From CAZMGT01 sp964565895 (GTDB lineage: Bacteria; Armatimonadota; Zipacnadia; UBA1398; CAZMGT01), in assembly GCA_964565895.1 (NCBI GenBank), contig CAZMGT010000029.1, positions 1 to 43,261 on the forward strand: a stretch of DNA of 43,261 bases, read 5' to 3'. Shown one piece after another: positions 24,866 through 33,573 of this stretch. Position 1 is the stretch's first letter. Every line of letters starts with the position of its first letter. A model generated the notes under the pieces. The model was not told where the DNA came from. It worked only from the letters and a program-made list of their open reading frames with translations, and made no database searches. The position numbers were made by a program, and so were the translations under genes.

Positions 24866-26773
24866 CTAGCTTGCGGCCACGGGCTCCTCCTCCACTTGGC
24901 GGCGATAAAGGGCGGCATATACGCCGCCGAGCTTCATTAGCTCGTCGTGTGTCCCCCGCTCCACTATTTTTCCGTTTTGCAGGACGAGAATCTGGTCCGC
25001 GTGGCGGATGGTAGACAAGCGGTGGGCGATGATCAGCGTGGTGCGGTTTTTCATAAGCACCTCCAGCGCCCGCTGAACTACCGCCTCAGACTCCGCATCG
25101 AGCGCCGAAGTGGCCTCGTCGAGCACGAGAATCTTCGGGTCCTTAAGCAGCGCCCGAGCGATCGCTATCCGCTGCCGCTGGCCGCCGGAGAGAGTCACCC
25201 CCCGCTCGCCGACAAGCGCGTCGTAGCCGCCCTCGAAGCTCATGATAAACTCATGCGCATCAGCGGCGCGCGCCGCGGCGATCATCTCCTCCTCCGTGGC
25301 GTCCGGCCGCCCGAGCAAAATGTTCTCGCGCACCGTGCCCGAGAACAAAAACGTCTCCTGCTGGACAACCCCGATGTGCGCGCGGAGCGAGCTAAGCGTT
25401 ACCCGCGAGATATCCTGCCCGTTGATTAGAATGCGCCCGCGCGTCGGGTCATAAAGCCGGGGGAGAAGGTTGGCCAAGGTGGACTTGCCCGACCCGCTTG
25501 GCCCAACCACGGCCACCACCTGGCCGGGCTCGATGGTAAACGTAATGTCCTCCAGCACCTGCTCGCCCTCGTTATAGGCAAACGACACATGCTCGTACTC
25601 CACCCGGCCCTCGCCTACCTCTAAAGGCTGGGCGTCGGGGCGCTCCACGATGTCTGGCTGCTGGTCGAGCAGGGCGAAGATGCGGTCGGCGATGCCTCCG
25701 ATTTGCTGCAGCACGTTATACGCCCGGCCGCCGCGGGTAAGGCTGGCCCCCACGCGCTGGGTGATTAGCGCCACGGCGATGAGCTCGCTAAACTGCAGGC
25801 GCTGACGCAAGATGAGCATCGTGCCAAACCAAATGATGAGCACAAAGCCGATCGTCCCGATAAAGTGGCTGCCCGAGAAGAGCAGGCTGTCTACGCGGGC
25901 CACGCGCATCCCCGCGCGGTAGGTCTCTTGGTTCTCCTGGCCAAAGCGCTCGAGCTCGCGCGCCTCGAGGTTAAAGCACTTGACGACGCTCATTCCGGCA
26001 AGCGACTCATAAAGCACCGCCTGCAGCCGGGCCACCTTGCCCTGCATGGCCGCCATAAGCCGCCTGCTGCGCAGGCCGAGGACGTAGATAATCGCGCTGA
26101 TTGTCGGCACGAGGACCACCGCGGCGAGGGACAACTGCCAGGACAGCCAGAACATCCAAATCCCGCCGACGATCACCGTCGCCGGCGCGGTGATCATGTC
26201 CCGCAGGTTAAGCGTCAGCCCATGCTGGATCACTGTAGTGTCGTTGATTACTCCGGAGGCGAGCTCGCCCGCCCGCGCGCGGTCGAAAAAGCTCATCGAA
26301 AGCTCGTGTAGGTGGGCGAACAGCTCCGCGCGTAGGGTGCGCACAACGCGCAGGCTGGCGCGGTTGGCGAAATAAATTCCTCCGAAAGCGAAAAACAGGT
26401 TTGCCGCAGCGAGGATGAGGATAATCTGCACCGCTTGGCCCACGTTGCGCAGGGCCTCGAGCCGCGCCTGCCGCTCCGCCTCGCGCACGCGCGTGGAAAA
26501 CGCCGCCCGCGCCTCGCTCGCGCTCAGCGTGCCGCGCTCTACCTGCTGCAGGAGCTCCGCGGCCACCGCGGCCGAGGCATCGCCCGTATCCACGCGCAGC
26601 ACGCGCTCGGACATCCCGACAATGGCCACGGTAAGCGCAGCGTTTGCGGCAATGCACAGCGCGGCGAGGAGCACCGAGCTCAGCTCCGGCCGGACATAGC
26701 GCCACAGCCGGCGCAGCGAGCCCTTCAACACCGCGCCGCGCGCCACGCTCGCCTCTTGCCGCTGGTCGCCCAT
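24866..26773 (-). CDS. msbA: MsbA-like lipid A flippase, ABC half-transporter
   Basis: 635-aa fused membrane/ATPase exporter. It has six predicted helices, then a nucleotide-binding domain with Walker A GPSGSGKS (424-431), Q-loop around 471, signature LSGGQ (528-532), Walker B ILVLDE (548-553) and switch H584. Length exceeds E. coli MsbA by about 50 residues, mostly an acidic, Ala-rich insertion in the first periplasmic loop (about 60-110). The downstream kinase-like and lpxL-like genes make lipid A or lipid-A-core the likely cargo; peptide or drug export is the alternative. ATG 26773 with AGGCG. A promoter of its own lies just upstream. Confidence 0.88.
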   Translation of the reverse strand: MGDQRQEASVARGAVLKGSLRRLWRYVRPELSSVLLAALCIAANAALTVAIVGMSERVLRVDTGDASAAVAAELLQQVERGTLSASEARAAFSTRVREAERQARLEALRNVGQAVQIILILAAANLFFAFGGIYFANRASLRVVRTLRAELFAHLHELSMSFFDRARAGELASGVINDTTVIQHGLTLNLRDMITAPATVIVGGIWMFWLSWQLSLAAVVLVPTISAIIYVLGLRSRRLMAAMQGKVARLQAVLYESLAGMSVVKCFNLEARELERFGQENQETYRAGMRVARVDSLLFSGSHFIGTIGFVLIIWFGTMLILRQRLQFSELIAVALITQRVGASLTRGGRAYNVLQQIGGIADRIFALLDQQPDIVERPDAQPLEVGEGRVEYEHVSFAYNEGEQVLEDITFTIEPGQVVAVVGPSGSGKSTLANLLPRLYDPTRGRILINGQDISRVTLSSLRAHIGVVQQETFLFSGTVRENILLGRPDATEEEMIAAARAADAHEFIMSFEGGYDALVGERGVTLSGGQRQRIAIARALLKDPKILVLDEATSALDAESEAVVQRALEVLMKNRTTLIIAHRLSTIRHADQILVLQNGKIVERGTHDELMKLGGVYAALYRRQVEEEPVAAS

Positions 26774-26805
26774 CGCCTGCCGCCCCGCGCAAAGTGCTGA
26801 AACGG

Positions 26806-26834
26806 ATAATATTGCACGGCTTGGGCGATGTCAA
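26806..26834 (-). promoter_or_regulatory. Near-consensus sigma70 promoter of the msbA operon
   Basis: Minus strand TTGACA (26834-26829), a 17-base spacer, then TATTAT (26811-26806). Transcription would begin near 26799, giving a leader of about 26 bases before the msbA ATG at 26773. It is the best -35/-10 pair I found in the window and separates this operon from the phosphoesterase gene upstream. Confidence 0.75.
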
Positions 26835-26865
26835 AGGCGCAAAACAATTGGCAGTGCGCTCCCAC

Positions 26866-27858
26866 CTAGCGCAAACGCTTGGCGTCAAACGGCTTGCCAT
26901 CTAGCCCCACTGCGCGCAGCCAAATCTCCCGCCCAAATCGCTCGAGCAGGCAAAAGTGGTAGCACTTGCGCGCGACGTCGCCGGGGAGCATTACCTCCTT
27001 GTGCCGGGGGTCGTACAACGGCGCCCCGCCGCCGGCGGTGACGATCTCCCACACCCCGTCGCGCATGGTGCGGTAGTAGAGGTGGTCGTGCCCGCAGAAG
27101 TAGGCCACAACGTGCGCCGCGGCGAGCACGGGCCACAGGCCCTCGCGCACGTCGTCGTCGCCGCCGTGCGGCCCGGGGCTATAGGCCGGATGGTGGCCGT
27201 AGACGATCGTGGGCAACGCCGTCTCCTCGAGATCTCGGCGCAGCCAGCGACCTTGGGGCGAGTTAGGGCCGACGTCGATGTTCGTGTCCAACGCGACAAA
27301 ATGCAACCCCCCGCGGTCGAAAGAATAAAACCGCGCGGGCTCGCCATTGCGCGTGGGAATGGCGAACAGTTGGACAAACGCGCGGGGAACCTTGTGGTCG
27401 TCGAGATCGTGGTTCCCCAGCGCGGGGAAGAAGTCGCACTGCGCGAGCAACGGCCCGAGCAATATCTGCTCCGTGCGCCACTCAAGCGCCTCCGAAGCGT
27501 CTCTCACGAGATCGCCCGTGTGCAAGACGAGCTCCGGCTCGGCGCGCAGGATGAGCTTGATCAGCCGCTCGTGAACCTCGTGCCCGGAGCGCGAGTCGCC
27601 GTAGACGACAAAGCGAAAGTCCGCTTCGCGCTCCGGCGGGGCGGGCTCGGGGTCGCGCGCAGGCTCCGCCGCGGGCGTGGGCGAGACGGCGTGCGCAGGG
27701 GAAGGGGCGGGCGCGGCGGCGGTGGGCGTCTGCTCCGCGACGCGTTGGGCTTGGCAGCTCAGGCAAACAAGCGCCGCGGCTATCGCGGCCAGAGCGACCA
27801 GCCAGCTATAGGCGACCCATCTGCTCGCCAGGCGTTTTTTGCAAAACATTTTCCGCAT
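26866..27858 (-). CDS. Calcineurin-like metallophosphoesterase, exported
   Basis: 330-aa exported phosphoesterase. ATG 27858 is preceded by GAGGGAG and opens a signal sequence ending in a Cys-containing site (VCLSC, possible lipoprotein), then a Pro/Ala linker to about residue 75. The dimetal motifs follow in order: VYGDSRSG, HTGDLV, LGNHDLDD, YGHHPAYS and FCGHDHLYYRT. In motif 1 the usual DxH is replaced by GDSR, as in purple-acid-phosphatase-like members. The substrate is unknown; a periplasmic phosphomonoester or diester is expected. It is divergent from the beta-lactamase-fold gene across 102 bases. Confidence 0.87.
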   Translation of the reverse strand: MRKMFCKKRLASRWVAYSWLVALAAIAAALVCLSCQAQRVAEQTPTAAAPAPSPAHAVSPTPAAEPARDPEPAPPEREADFRFVVYGDSRSGHEVHERLIKLILRAEPELVLHTGDLVRDASEALEWRTEQILLGPLLAQCDFFPALGNHDLDDHKVPRAFVQLFAIPTRNGEPARFYSFDRGGLHFVALDTNIDVGPNSPQGRWLRRDLEETALPTIVYGHHPAYSPGPHGGDDDVREGLWPVLAAAHVVAYFCGHDHLYYRTMRDGVWEIVTAGGGAPLYDPRHKEVMLPGDVARKCYHFCLLERFGREIWLRAVGLDGKPFDAKRLR

Positions 27859-27920
27859 GTGCAACTTCTCCCTCGCGTGCGCCCTCCCCTTGATTTTGTC
27901 TGTCCCGAGGCAAGCGCTCC

Positions 27921-27929
27921 TGATATACT
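27921..27929 (+). promoter_or_regulatory. Extended -10 element for the beta-lactamase-fold gene
   Basis: TGATATACT reads as TGnTATACT, an extended -10 that can work without a good -35. It would start transcription about 25 bases before the ATG at 27961. Confidence 0.4.
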
Positions 27930-27960
27930 CTGGGGACGAACCATCGGGCGGTGATCGTTT

Positions 27961-28827
27961 ATGTTCCGCGGCAAAGCTGCCGGGCCGCTTGCTTCTTGCA
28001 GCCAGGCGCTGTGTGCATGGGCCGTGCTCGCGCTGGCTGTTGCGCTTGCCTGCGCCCGCCCGGCGGCGCCGCAGGAGGCCCCCACGCGCTCGGTGCGCGC
28101 CGCCGTGTTGCGCGAGATGGAGAAGCACGCGGCAACACTTGGCCGCTCCGTCGTCGCCGCGGTGTTTCGCAGCTTGAAGACGGGCGAGGAGGCGGTCATC
28201 GAGCCCGACCGCGAGCTCCCCGCAGCGGGCCTGGCCACGATCCCCATCGTTGTCGCCGCCTATGCCGCGGCCTCCGCGGGCGAGGTCGACTTGGAAGCTC
28301 AGACGAGCGCCGGCCGCCCCCTGCGCGCGGAGCTGGAGCGGATGATCGCCAACGCCGACCTCGCCGCCGCCGACCGCGTGCTCGCCCTTCTGGGCAGAGA
28401 CAGGGTTAACGGCATGTGCCGCGACCTTGAGCTTAAGCAAACGGTGCTCCGCGGCAGCTTGGCCGAAGCGCCCGCGGAGGGCGCAGGAAACGTTACCTCA
28501 GCGCGCGACATCGCCGCCCTGCTCACGATCATCGCCAGCGGCGAGCTTGGAGCGCAGGCCACCGAGGACATCCTCGCCCTTTTGCAAAAGCACAAAAGCG
28601 GCGACAAAATTCCCCGCGAGCTACCGCAAAACGTGCCCGTCGCTCATGTCGCAGGCAGCCAAAGCCAGCCCATGGTGGAAAGCGACGCGGCGATCGTCTT
28701 CGCGCCCACCGGCCCCTATGTCCTCACGGTAATCGTCGTCGGCGAAGATCCCCCCGAGGCTGCGCGGCAGTGCATTGCGCAAATGTCGCTTGCTGTATAC
28801 CAGGCGGTTGCCGGCGAGGCAAACTAG
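27961..28827 (+). CDS. Beta-lactamase-fold exported protein with catalytic motifs lost
   Basis: 288-aa exported protein, possible lipoprotein (VALAC). The layout follows class A beta-lactamase/serine hydrolases, but each active-site motif is altered. The SxxK position reads G90-LA-T93 in the frame PAAGLATIPI, the SDN position reads A132-D-L134, and the KTG position reads V230-A-G232 in HVAGS. The NVTSARD segment after the omega loop is retained. The fold is inferred from spacing and flanking residues. A catalytically dead but folded binding protein is likely; resistance to beta-lactams is not. ATG 27961 has GGTGATC upstream. Confidence 0.7.
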   Translation: MFRGKAAGPLASCSQALCAWAVLALAVALACARPAAPQEAPTRSVRAAVLREMEKHAATLGRSVVAAVFRSLKTGEEAVIEPDRELPAAGLATIPIVVAAYAAASAGEVDLEAQTSAGRPLRAELERMIANADLAAADRVLALLGRDRVNGMCRDLELKQTVLRGSLAEAPAEGAGNVTSARDIAALLTIIASGELGAQATEDILALLQKHKSGDKIPRELPQNVPVAHVAGSQSQPMVESDAAIVFAPTGPYVLTVIVVGEDPPEAARQCIAQMSLAVYQAVAGEAN

Positions 28828-28839
28828 CGCGCGGGAGAG

Positions 28840-29391
28840 CTACTGCGCGGGGGTCTCCGGCTGCGGGGTTTCGCCGAGCTTTTCCTTAAGCGCCTTGCTT
28901 TTCACATAGATGTAGCCGATTGCCGTGCGGCCGGTGGCCGAGTGGTGGGCCACGCTTATCCCCCACAGCTCGCCGGTTTTCGGGTTGGCTTTGATGAACC
29001 CCTGTTTCATGTCGCCCTCATGCCGCTCCCACTCTTTGCCGAGCTGGTCATCGAACCAGCGGGCGACGGCCTGCCAGTCGTCGTCGGTAACGAACGCGTC
29101 AACGCGGAGCTTGTCGATGGGCGCGCCCTGGAGCATGTCTTCGATCTCCGCCTGGGCTTCGTCTTTCGCCTCGGCGCGGTCTTCAGCAGGGGCGCGTTGG
29201 GCGTTGGCGTAGACGGGCAAGCCCAGGCCGGCGGGGCCCTTCTCGGCCGAGGGCTCGCCTTGCCCGCTGGGCGCGGGCGACCGCGCTCCCCCGGGTGCGG
29301 GCGGGGGAGCCTCTGCTCCCCGCTGCGCACATCCCCCGGCGAAAATCGCTCCCACGGCCAAGCACAACACCAGGCAACACGCTGCTCTCAT
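28840..29391 (-). CDS. Small lipoprotein, unknown
   Basis: 183-aa lipoprotein. The signal peptide ends at AGGC (C21). A Pro/Gly/Ala linker (about 25-55) precedes a compact domain starting GLGLPVYANAQR and containing VDAFVTDDDWQAVARWFDDQL and SATGRTAIGYIYVKSK. The pattern (a 'YxxA' strand, then a helix with conserved Trp and Phe) recalls small periplasmic proteins that monitor or bind partners, but I cannot name the family. ATG 29391 has GAGGGACGAGG upstream. It is convergent with the beta-lactamase-fold gene (12 bases between stops). Confidence 0.72.
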   Translation of the reverse strand: MRAACCLVLCLAVGAIFAGGCAQRGAEAPPPAPGGARSPAPSGQGEPSAEKGPAGLGLPVYANAQRAPAEDRAEAKDEAQAEIEDMLQGAPIDKLRVDAFVTDDDWQAVARWFDDQLGKEWERHEGDMKQGFIKANPKTGELWGISVAHHSATGRTAIGYIYVKSKALKEKLGETPQPETPAQ

Positions 29392-29429
29392 TTGCCTCGT
29401 CCCTCTCTACTGCGCGCCCAAGCGGGAAA

Positions 29430-29435
29430 AGTATA
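29430..29435 (-). promoter_or_regulatory. Putative -10 (TATACT) for the 183-aa lipoprotein
   Basis: TATACT reads toward the lipoprotein gene about 40 bases before its ATG. No convincing -35 is visible. The same hexamer is the -10 in the promoters at 27921-27929 and 35550-35578. Confidence 0.3.
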
Positions 29436-29455
29436 CGCGCGCTCTTCGCCCCGCG

Positions 29456-31009
29456 CTAGCCACCTGGGGCACTCTCCCGCTGCGCGGCGGGAGCCTCGCC
29501 CGCGCCGGCGGCGTAGGCGAGGAGCAGCTCCTCCGTCGCCTCTTCCCCGGGCAGCTCGCGCACCACGCGCCCCTCGCGCATAACGAGAATGCGGTGCGCG
29601 AGCAGGGCCACCTCGCCCAGCTCGCTTGAGATAAGCAACACGGCCAGCCCGCGCCGCGCGAGCTCGCGAATGAGCGCGTGAATATCGGCCTTCGCCGCCA
29701 CGTCTACGCCGCGCGTAGGCTCGTCGAGAACAAGCACCGCCGGCTCCTGAGCCAGCGTGCGCGCGAGCAACACCTTCTGCTGGTTTCCTCCGGAAAGCTC
29801 GCTTACCAATTGCTCCACGCTATAGCTGTGGATGCTCAACCGGCCGCGATAGCCCTCGGCAAGCGCTGCCTCGCGCCGACGGTCAACCAGCCCCAGCCAA
29901 CGGCTCAGCCGATGGACGACTGAGACGGAGATGTTCTCGCGCATGGTGAGCTGGGGCACAAGCCCCTGCACCTTGCGGTCCTCAGGCAAAAGCGAAAGCC
30001 CAAGCGCGCTTGCCTCAAACGCGTTGCGCGGCTTGACTATGCGTCCGCGCAGGCGAATCTCGCCGCGATCCACGGGGTCGATCCCACACAGCGCGCGCGC
30101 CAGCTCCGACCGCCCAGCGCCCACCAGGCCGGCGATGCCCAAAATCTCCCCCGCGGCCACGGAAAACGAGACGTCGTAAAACGCCCCGCGCCGAGTTAGC
30201 CCGCGCACCTCAAGGACGGGGGGCTCGGCGCGTGGGGCTGTGCGGGCCTCGGGCGCGCGCCTGCGAAAGACCACCTCGCGGCCCTCGCCGGCCATCGCTG
30301 CGACAAGCTCCGCCTCGGTGCACCGCCCCACGTCGAACGTTGCCACGTCAACCCCGTCGCGCATTACCGTTACCCGCTGGCACACCTGGAACACTTCGCG
30401 CAGCCGGTGGGTGACGTAGATCACCGTGGTCCCTTCCCCGCGCAGGCGGGCGACGAGCTCAAACAGCCGCTGCGCTTCGTGCGCGGTTATCGCCGAGGTC
30501 GGCTCGTCGAGGATAAGCACGCGCGCGCGGCAGCCCAGGGCGCGCGCCACCTGGACGAGCTGGCGCTGGGCCATGTCCAGTGTCGCGGTGGGCGTTTGCG
30601 GGTCAACATCGTCCAAGCCCACGCGTTCGAGCAGCGCCCGCGCCTCGTCCTCTGCTGCGCTTTTCGCAAAAGCCCCGGCAAAACGCACCGGCTCGCGGCC
30701 GAGGACGATGTTCTCGGCCACGGAGAGGTTGTCGCAAAGCAGCGGCTCCTGAGGGACCATCCCGATGCCCAGCGCCGCGGCGTCCAACGGGTGGCGGATG
30801 CTCGCCGGCCGGCCAAACAGGCGAATCTCGCCCGCGTCCATTTCCAGCACCCCGCCGAGGATCTTCACCAAGGTAGACTTCCCCGCGCCGTTGGCCCCGA
30901 CCAGCGCATGGGCCTCGCCCGGGGCCACGCACAGCGAGGCCCCGCGCAGCGCGTGGACGCCGCCGAAGCGCTTGTGGATGTTGCTCAGGCAAACCGCGGG
31001 CTGCGTCAT
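29456..31009 (-). CDS. Ribose-type ABC importer, duplicated ATPase
   Basis: 517-aa RbsA/MglA-type ATPase with two fused nucleotide-binding domains. Domain 1 has Walker A GANGAGKS (38-45), a LDMAQRQLVQVARAL signature region and Walker B VLILDEPTSAI. Domain 2 has the usual degenerate Walker A (GLVGAGRSELAR), signature LSGGNQQKVLLARTL and Walker B VLVLDEPTRGVD. It energises uptake of a pentose, galactose or similar sugar with the two preceding genes. ATG 31009 starts 4 bases after the binding-protein stop. The start codon choice is firm because it matches the family N-terminus (LSNIHKRFGGVHAL). Confidence 0.92.
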   Translation of the reverse strand: MTQPAVCLSNIHKRFGGVHALRGASLCVAPGEAHALVGANGAGKSTLVKILGGVLEMDAGEIRLFGRPASIRHPLDAAALGIGMVPQEPLLCDNLSVAENIVLGREPVRFAGAFAKSAAEDEARALLERVGLDDVDPQTPTATLDMAQRQLVQVARALGCRARVLILDEPTSAITAHEAQRLFELVARLRGEGTTVIYVTHRLREVFQVCQRVTVMRDGVDVATFDVGRCTEAELVAAMAGEGREVVFRRRAPEARTAPRAEPPVLEVRGLTRRGAFYDVSFSVAAGEILGIAGLVGAGRSELARALCGIDPVDRGEIRLRGRIVKPRNAFEASALGLSLLPEDRKVQGLVPQLTMRENISVSVVHRLSRWLGLVDRRREAALAEGYRGRLSIHSYSVEQLVSELSGGNQQKVLLARTLAQEPAVLVLDEPTRGVDVAAKADIHALIRELARRGLAVLLISSELGEVALLAHRILVMREGRVVRELPGEEATEELLLAYAAGAGEAPAAQRESAPGG

Positions 31010-31013
31010 TGTC

Positions 31014-32036
31014 CTAAAGCCCCTGGGGGAGCCAACTGGCCCACTTCTTGGCCCACTCCTCGACGTTGTCCTTGGTAATTGTGGGCAGCGGGTCCTCGTA
31101 GAACTCCTTAACCTCCTTGCCTTCGACGACTTTCTCATAGAGCAGCTTCATGCTCTGATAGCCCCAGTCGTAGCAGCTTTGAGCGAGCAGAGCGTAAACG
31201 TATCCCCGGCGGACGTATTCCTGCTCCGGCTCGATGGCGTCGAACGAGACACACTTAATCTTCCCCGGCTCAAGCCCCTCAAACGGCCCCGGGCATTCGG
31301 CAAACAGCGGCCACCCGCCGACCATGATAATCCCCACCAGGTCGGGATAGGCGCGAATCGTGTCCTTCACCACGCGCACGCCCTCGTCGATTTTGTCGTA
31401 GCAGGGGATGGGGTTAAGCAGCTCGATGCCCGGGTATTTGCTCAGCTCCTCTTTAACGCCCTCGATGCGCTCCTCGAGGTTCGGCGCGCCGGGGACGCCG
31501 GTAATGATGGCCACCTTGCCCGAGGGCTGCCCCCCGCCGAGGGCCTCGATCATTAGCTTGGCCAATCTGCGCCCGCTCTTGCGGTTCGCCGTGCCCCAAT
31601 AGGTAAACCGCTTGCTCTCCGGCGCGTCGGAGTCGAAGCACATCGTGGGAATCCCCGCGTCCACCGCGCGGTTAATCGCCTCGGTAAGCGCCGTCGGCTC
31701 GTTGCACGACACGGAAATGCCGTCTACACGCGCTTGGATTAGGTTGTCGATAATCGCCACCTGTTTGGCGATGTCCGCCTCCTCGGGCGCTTGAAAGATG
31801 ACCTCAACGTCGGGGTGCTCCTCGGCAAACTTTAGCGCCCCGCTATGGGCGATTTGAAACACGGGGTTGGAAAACATTTTCGGAACAAGGGCAAAGCGGT
31901 ACACCTTGCCCTTGGTGGGCTTTTTGGCCGCGCCTTGAAGGGCAGCTTGCTCCTCCGCCGCCTTTTTCGCGCAGCCACAGACAAGCGCCAGCGCTAAGCC
32001 GGCGACCGCCACAGCCAGCCATTGTCTTTTGCTCAC
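31014..32036 (-). CDS. Ribose-type periplasmic sugar-binding lipoprotein
   Basis: 340-aa RbsB/LacI-fold binding protein. GTG 32036, with GGGAGGAG upstream, opens a signal peptide ending in LVCGC; a lipoprotein anchor is likely. The fold is clear from FALVPKMFSNPVFQIAHSGALKFAEE, DNLIQARVDGISVSCNEP, GIPTMCFDSDAPES and GKVAIITGVPGAPNLEERIEG. The ligand cannot be assigned by eye; CFDSDAPES and YWGTANRKSG resemble ribose, xylose or AI-2-type members. It lies between permease and ATPase genes. Confidence 0.9.
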   Translation of the reverse strand: MSKRQWLAVAVAGLALALVCGCAKKAAEEQAALQGAAKKPTKGKVYRFALVPKMFSNPVFQIAHSGALKFAEEHPDVEVIFQAPEEADIAKQVAIIDNLIQARVDGISVSCNEPTALTEAINRAVDAGIPTMCFDSDAPESKRFTYWGTANRKSGRRLAKLMIEALGGGQPSGKVAIITGVPGAPNLEERIEGVKEELSKYPGIELLNPIPCYDKIDEGVRVVKDTIRAYPDLVGIIMVGGWPLFAECPGPFEGLEPGKIKCVSFDAIEPEQEYVRRGYVYALLAQSCYDWGYQSMKLLYEKVVEGKEVKEFYEDPLPTITKDNVEEWAKKWASWLPQGL

Positions 32037-32107
32037 AGCAAACTCCTCCCTCGCGGCAAACTGCGCCAAGCGCCGCGTGCTTAAACAGGTTATTAGGCTG
32101 GGCCGCG

Positions 32108-33172
32108 CTACGACCTCCTGCGCAACTGATCGAGAAGCACGGCGAAAATGATCACCGCGCCGATGGAGATGTTCTGGTAGTAGTCGGCGATGTTTTTAAG
32201 CACCAGGCCGTTGCGCAGCACACCCATGATCGCCGCGCCAAGCAGCGCGCCGAAGCACGTGCCCGAGCCGCCCATCAAGCTCGCCCCGCCGATGACCACC
32301 GCGGCGATGACATCCAGCTCATAGCCCCGCGCCGCGGTAGATTCGGCCACGCCGAGGTACGAGGCCATGAGCACGCCGGCGATTCCGCAGCACAGGCCGG
32401 AAAGGGTGTAGACGAGGAACTTAATGCGCCGCACGTTAACGCCGGCGAAGTGCGCCGCTTCCTCGTTGCCCCCCACGGCGTAGATGTGCCGGCCCCAGCG
32501 GCTATAGCCGAGCAGATACGTTCCGGCGAGGATTACCGCGGCCATAATGAGCACGCAATAGGGGACTTTCAGCAGCGCGCCCTTGCCCAAGACGTCGGTA
32601 AACCAGCGGGGAAACTTGCCGATGGGGTGGGCGTGGCATAGGGCGTGGGACAGCCCGCGCGCGATGCTCATCATCCCCAGCGTGGCGATAAACGGGGGAA
32701 GCTTGGCGTGGACGACAAGCGTCCCGTTAATCGCCCCCACGAGCGTCGCCGTGGCCAGCGCCGCAGCGATCCCCAAGGGTAGGGGAAGCGCGAGATGGTC
32801 TGCGGAAATGAGCTTGGCGAGAACCACCGCGCTGAGGGCGAGCGTGGCGCCTACGGAAAGGTCGATCCCCGCGGTGATGATCACCAGCACCTCGCCCACG
32901 GCCATAATGGCGATCCACGAGAAGTTGCGCGCCACGTCGGCGAGGTTGCTTGCTGTAAGAAACGTCGAGCCGCCCAGCCGCTCGTTGTAGGTGATGATCG
33001 AGAGGACGAAGCACATGAGGGCAAGCACGCCAAGCACGCCAGCCTCGCGAAAGCGCAACCAGGCGAGGGCAGCGGGCCGCCGGCGCGGCTGCTCGCCTTC
33101 GCCGGGTGAGCCTTTGCGCTGTTCCGGAGCGTCGGTTGCCGGCCGCTGTGGCGCCTGTTGTTCTCCGCGCAC
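32108..33172 (-). CDS. Ribose-type ABC importer permease
   Basis: 354-aa RbsC-type permease with about nine to ten helices and the family signature GIDLSVGATLALSAVV, then INGTLVVHAKLPPFIATLGMMSIARG and VIGGASLMGGSGTCFGALLGAAIMG. The first 40 residues are a hydrophilic Pro/Gln/Arg-rich cytoplasmic extension. GTG 33172 has GGGAGGGAG 9 bases upstream; the open frame continues to 33424 but that part overlaps the upstream terminator and is unlikely to be translated. It is the first gene of the operon. Confidence 0.9.
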   Translation of the reverse strand: MRGEQQAPQRPATDAPEQRKGSPGEGEQPRRRPAALAWLRFREAGVLGVLALMCFVLSIITYNERLGGSTFLTASNLADVARNFSWIAIMAVGEVLVIITAGIDLSVGATLALSAVVLAKLISADHLALPLPLGIAAALATATLVGAINGTLVVHAKLPPFIATLGMMSIARGLSHALCHAHPIGKFPRWFTDVLGKGALLKVPYCVLIMAAVILAGTYLLGYSRWGRHIYAVGGNEEAAHFAGVNVRRIKFLVYTLSGLCCGIAGVLMASYLGVAESTAARGYELDVIAAVVIGGASLMGGSGTCFGALLGAAIMGVLRNGLVLKNIADYYQNISIGAVIIFAVLLDQLRRRS

Positions 33173-33260
33173 CGCCTCATTCTCCCTCCCGCAAGGCCCG
33201 GGCGGGCCCGCTGTCGGTTCTCGCGCAGGCGTGTGTTGACCTGCCGCGCGGGCGGCGAGG

Positions 33261-33297
33261 GAAAAGACAGGCGGCCCCCCGGAGAAGGGGCCGCCTG
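33261..33297 (-). terminator. Rho-independent terminator after the FHA/CxxC genes
   Basis: An 11-base perfect stem (33287-33297 with 33268-33278; arm CAGGCGGCCCC) with an 8-base loop is followed on the minus strand by TCTTTTC. It sits about 45 bases after the stop of the 68-aa gene, closing that operon and insulating the sugar importer operon. Confidence 0.65.
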
Positions 33298-33342
33298 CGG
33301 GGCGAGGACGGTCGAGAATGTCTACGTTCAGCCGCCGGGCGC

Positions 33343-33549
33343 TCAGCTTCCCGCGGCATAGGTTACATGCTGCGGCTGATACTTCTTCAGCATCTCCTGC
33401 AGCCGGCGCAGGCACTTCGGACAATAGGTGTGCGTCGCGTTTTTAATCAGACCCTGATGGGGGACCCAGCGGCCGCCAAACGCCCCTCGGCCGGGGACCC
33501 ACCGCGCATGGCATTCGCAGCACTGTCTCACCAACTTCACGGCAACCAC
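33343..33549 (-). CDS. Small four-cysteine (zinc ribbon) protein
   Basis: 68-aa protein with CCEC (10-13) and CPKC (about 43-46), plus two His nearby, consistent with a zinc ribbon. The rest is basic. GTG 33549 gives the longest frame with GGAGG 10 bases upstream; GTG 33540 (MKLVRQCCEC) is an alternative. It follows the FHA protein gene by 24 bases and precedes the terminator, so it is the last member of the vWA-FHA operon. No family recognised. Confidence 0.65.
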   Translation of the reverse strand: MVAVKLVRQCCECHARWVPGRGAFGGRWVPHQGLIKNATHTYCPKCLRRLQEMLKKYQPQHVTYAAGS

Positions 33550-33573
33550 TTCCGTCCCGCCTCCCGCGCCCGA

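Noticed and set aside
27961..28827. Antibiotic-resistance beta-lactamase
   Set aside because: The catalytic Ser, Lys, SDN and KTG motifs are all replaced.
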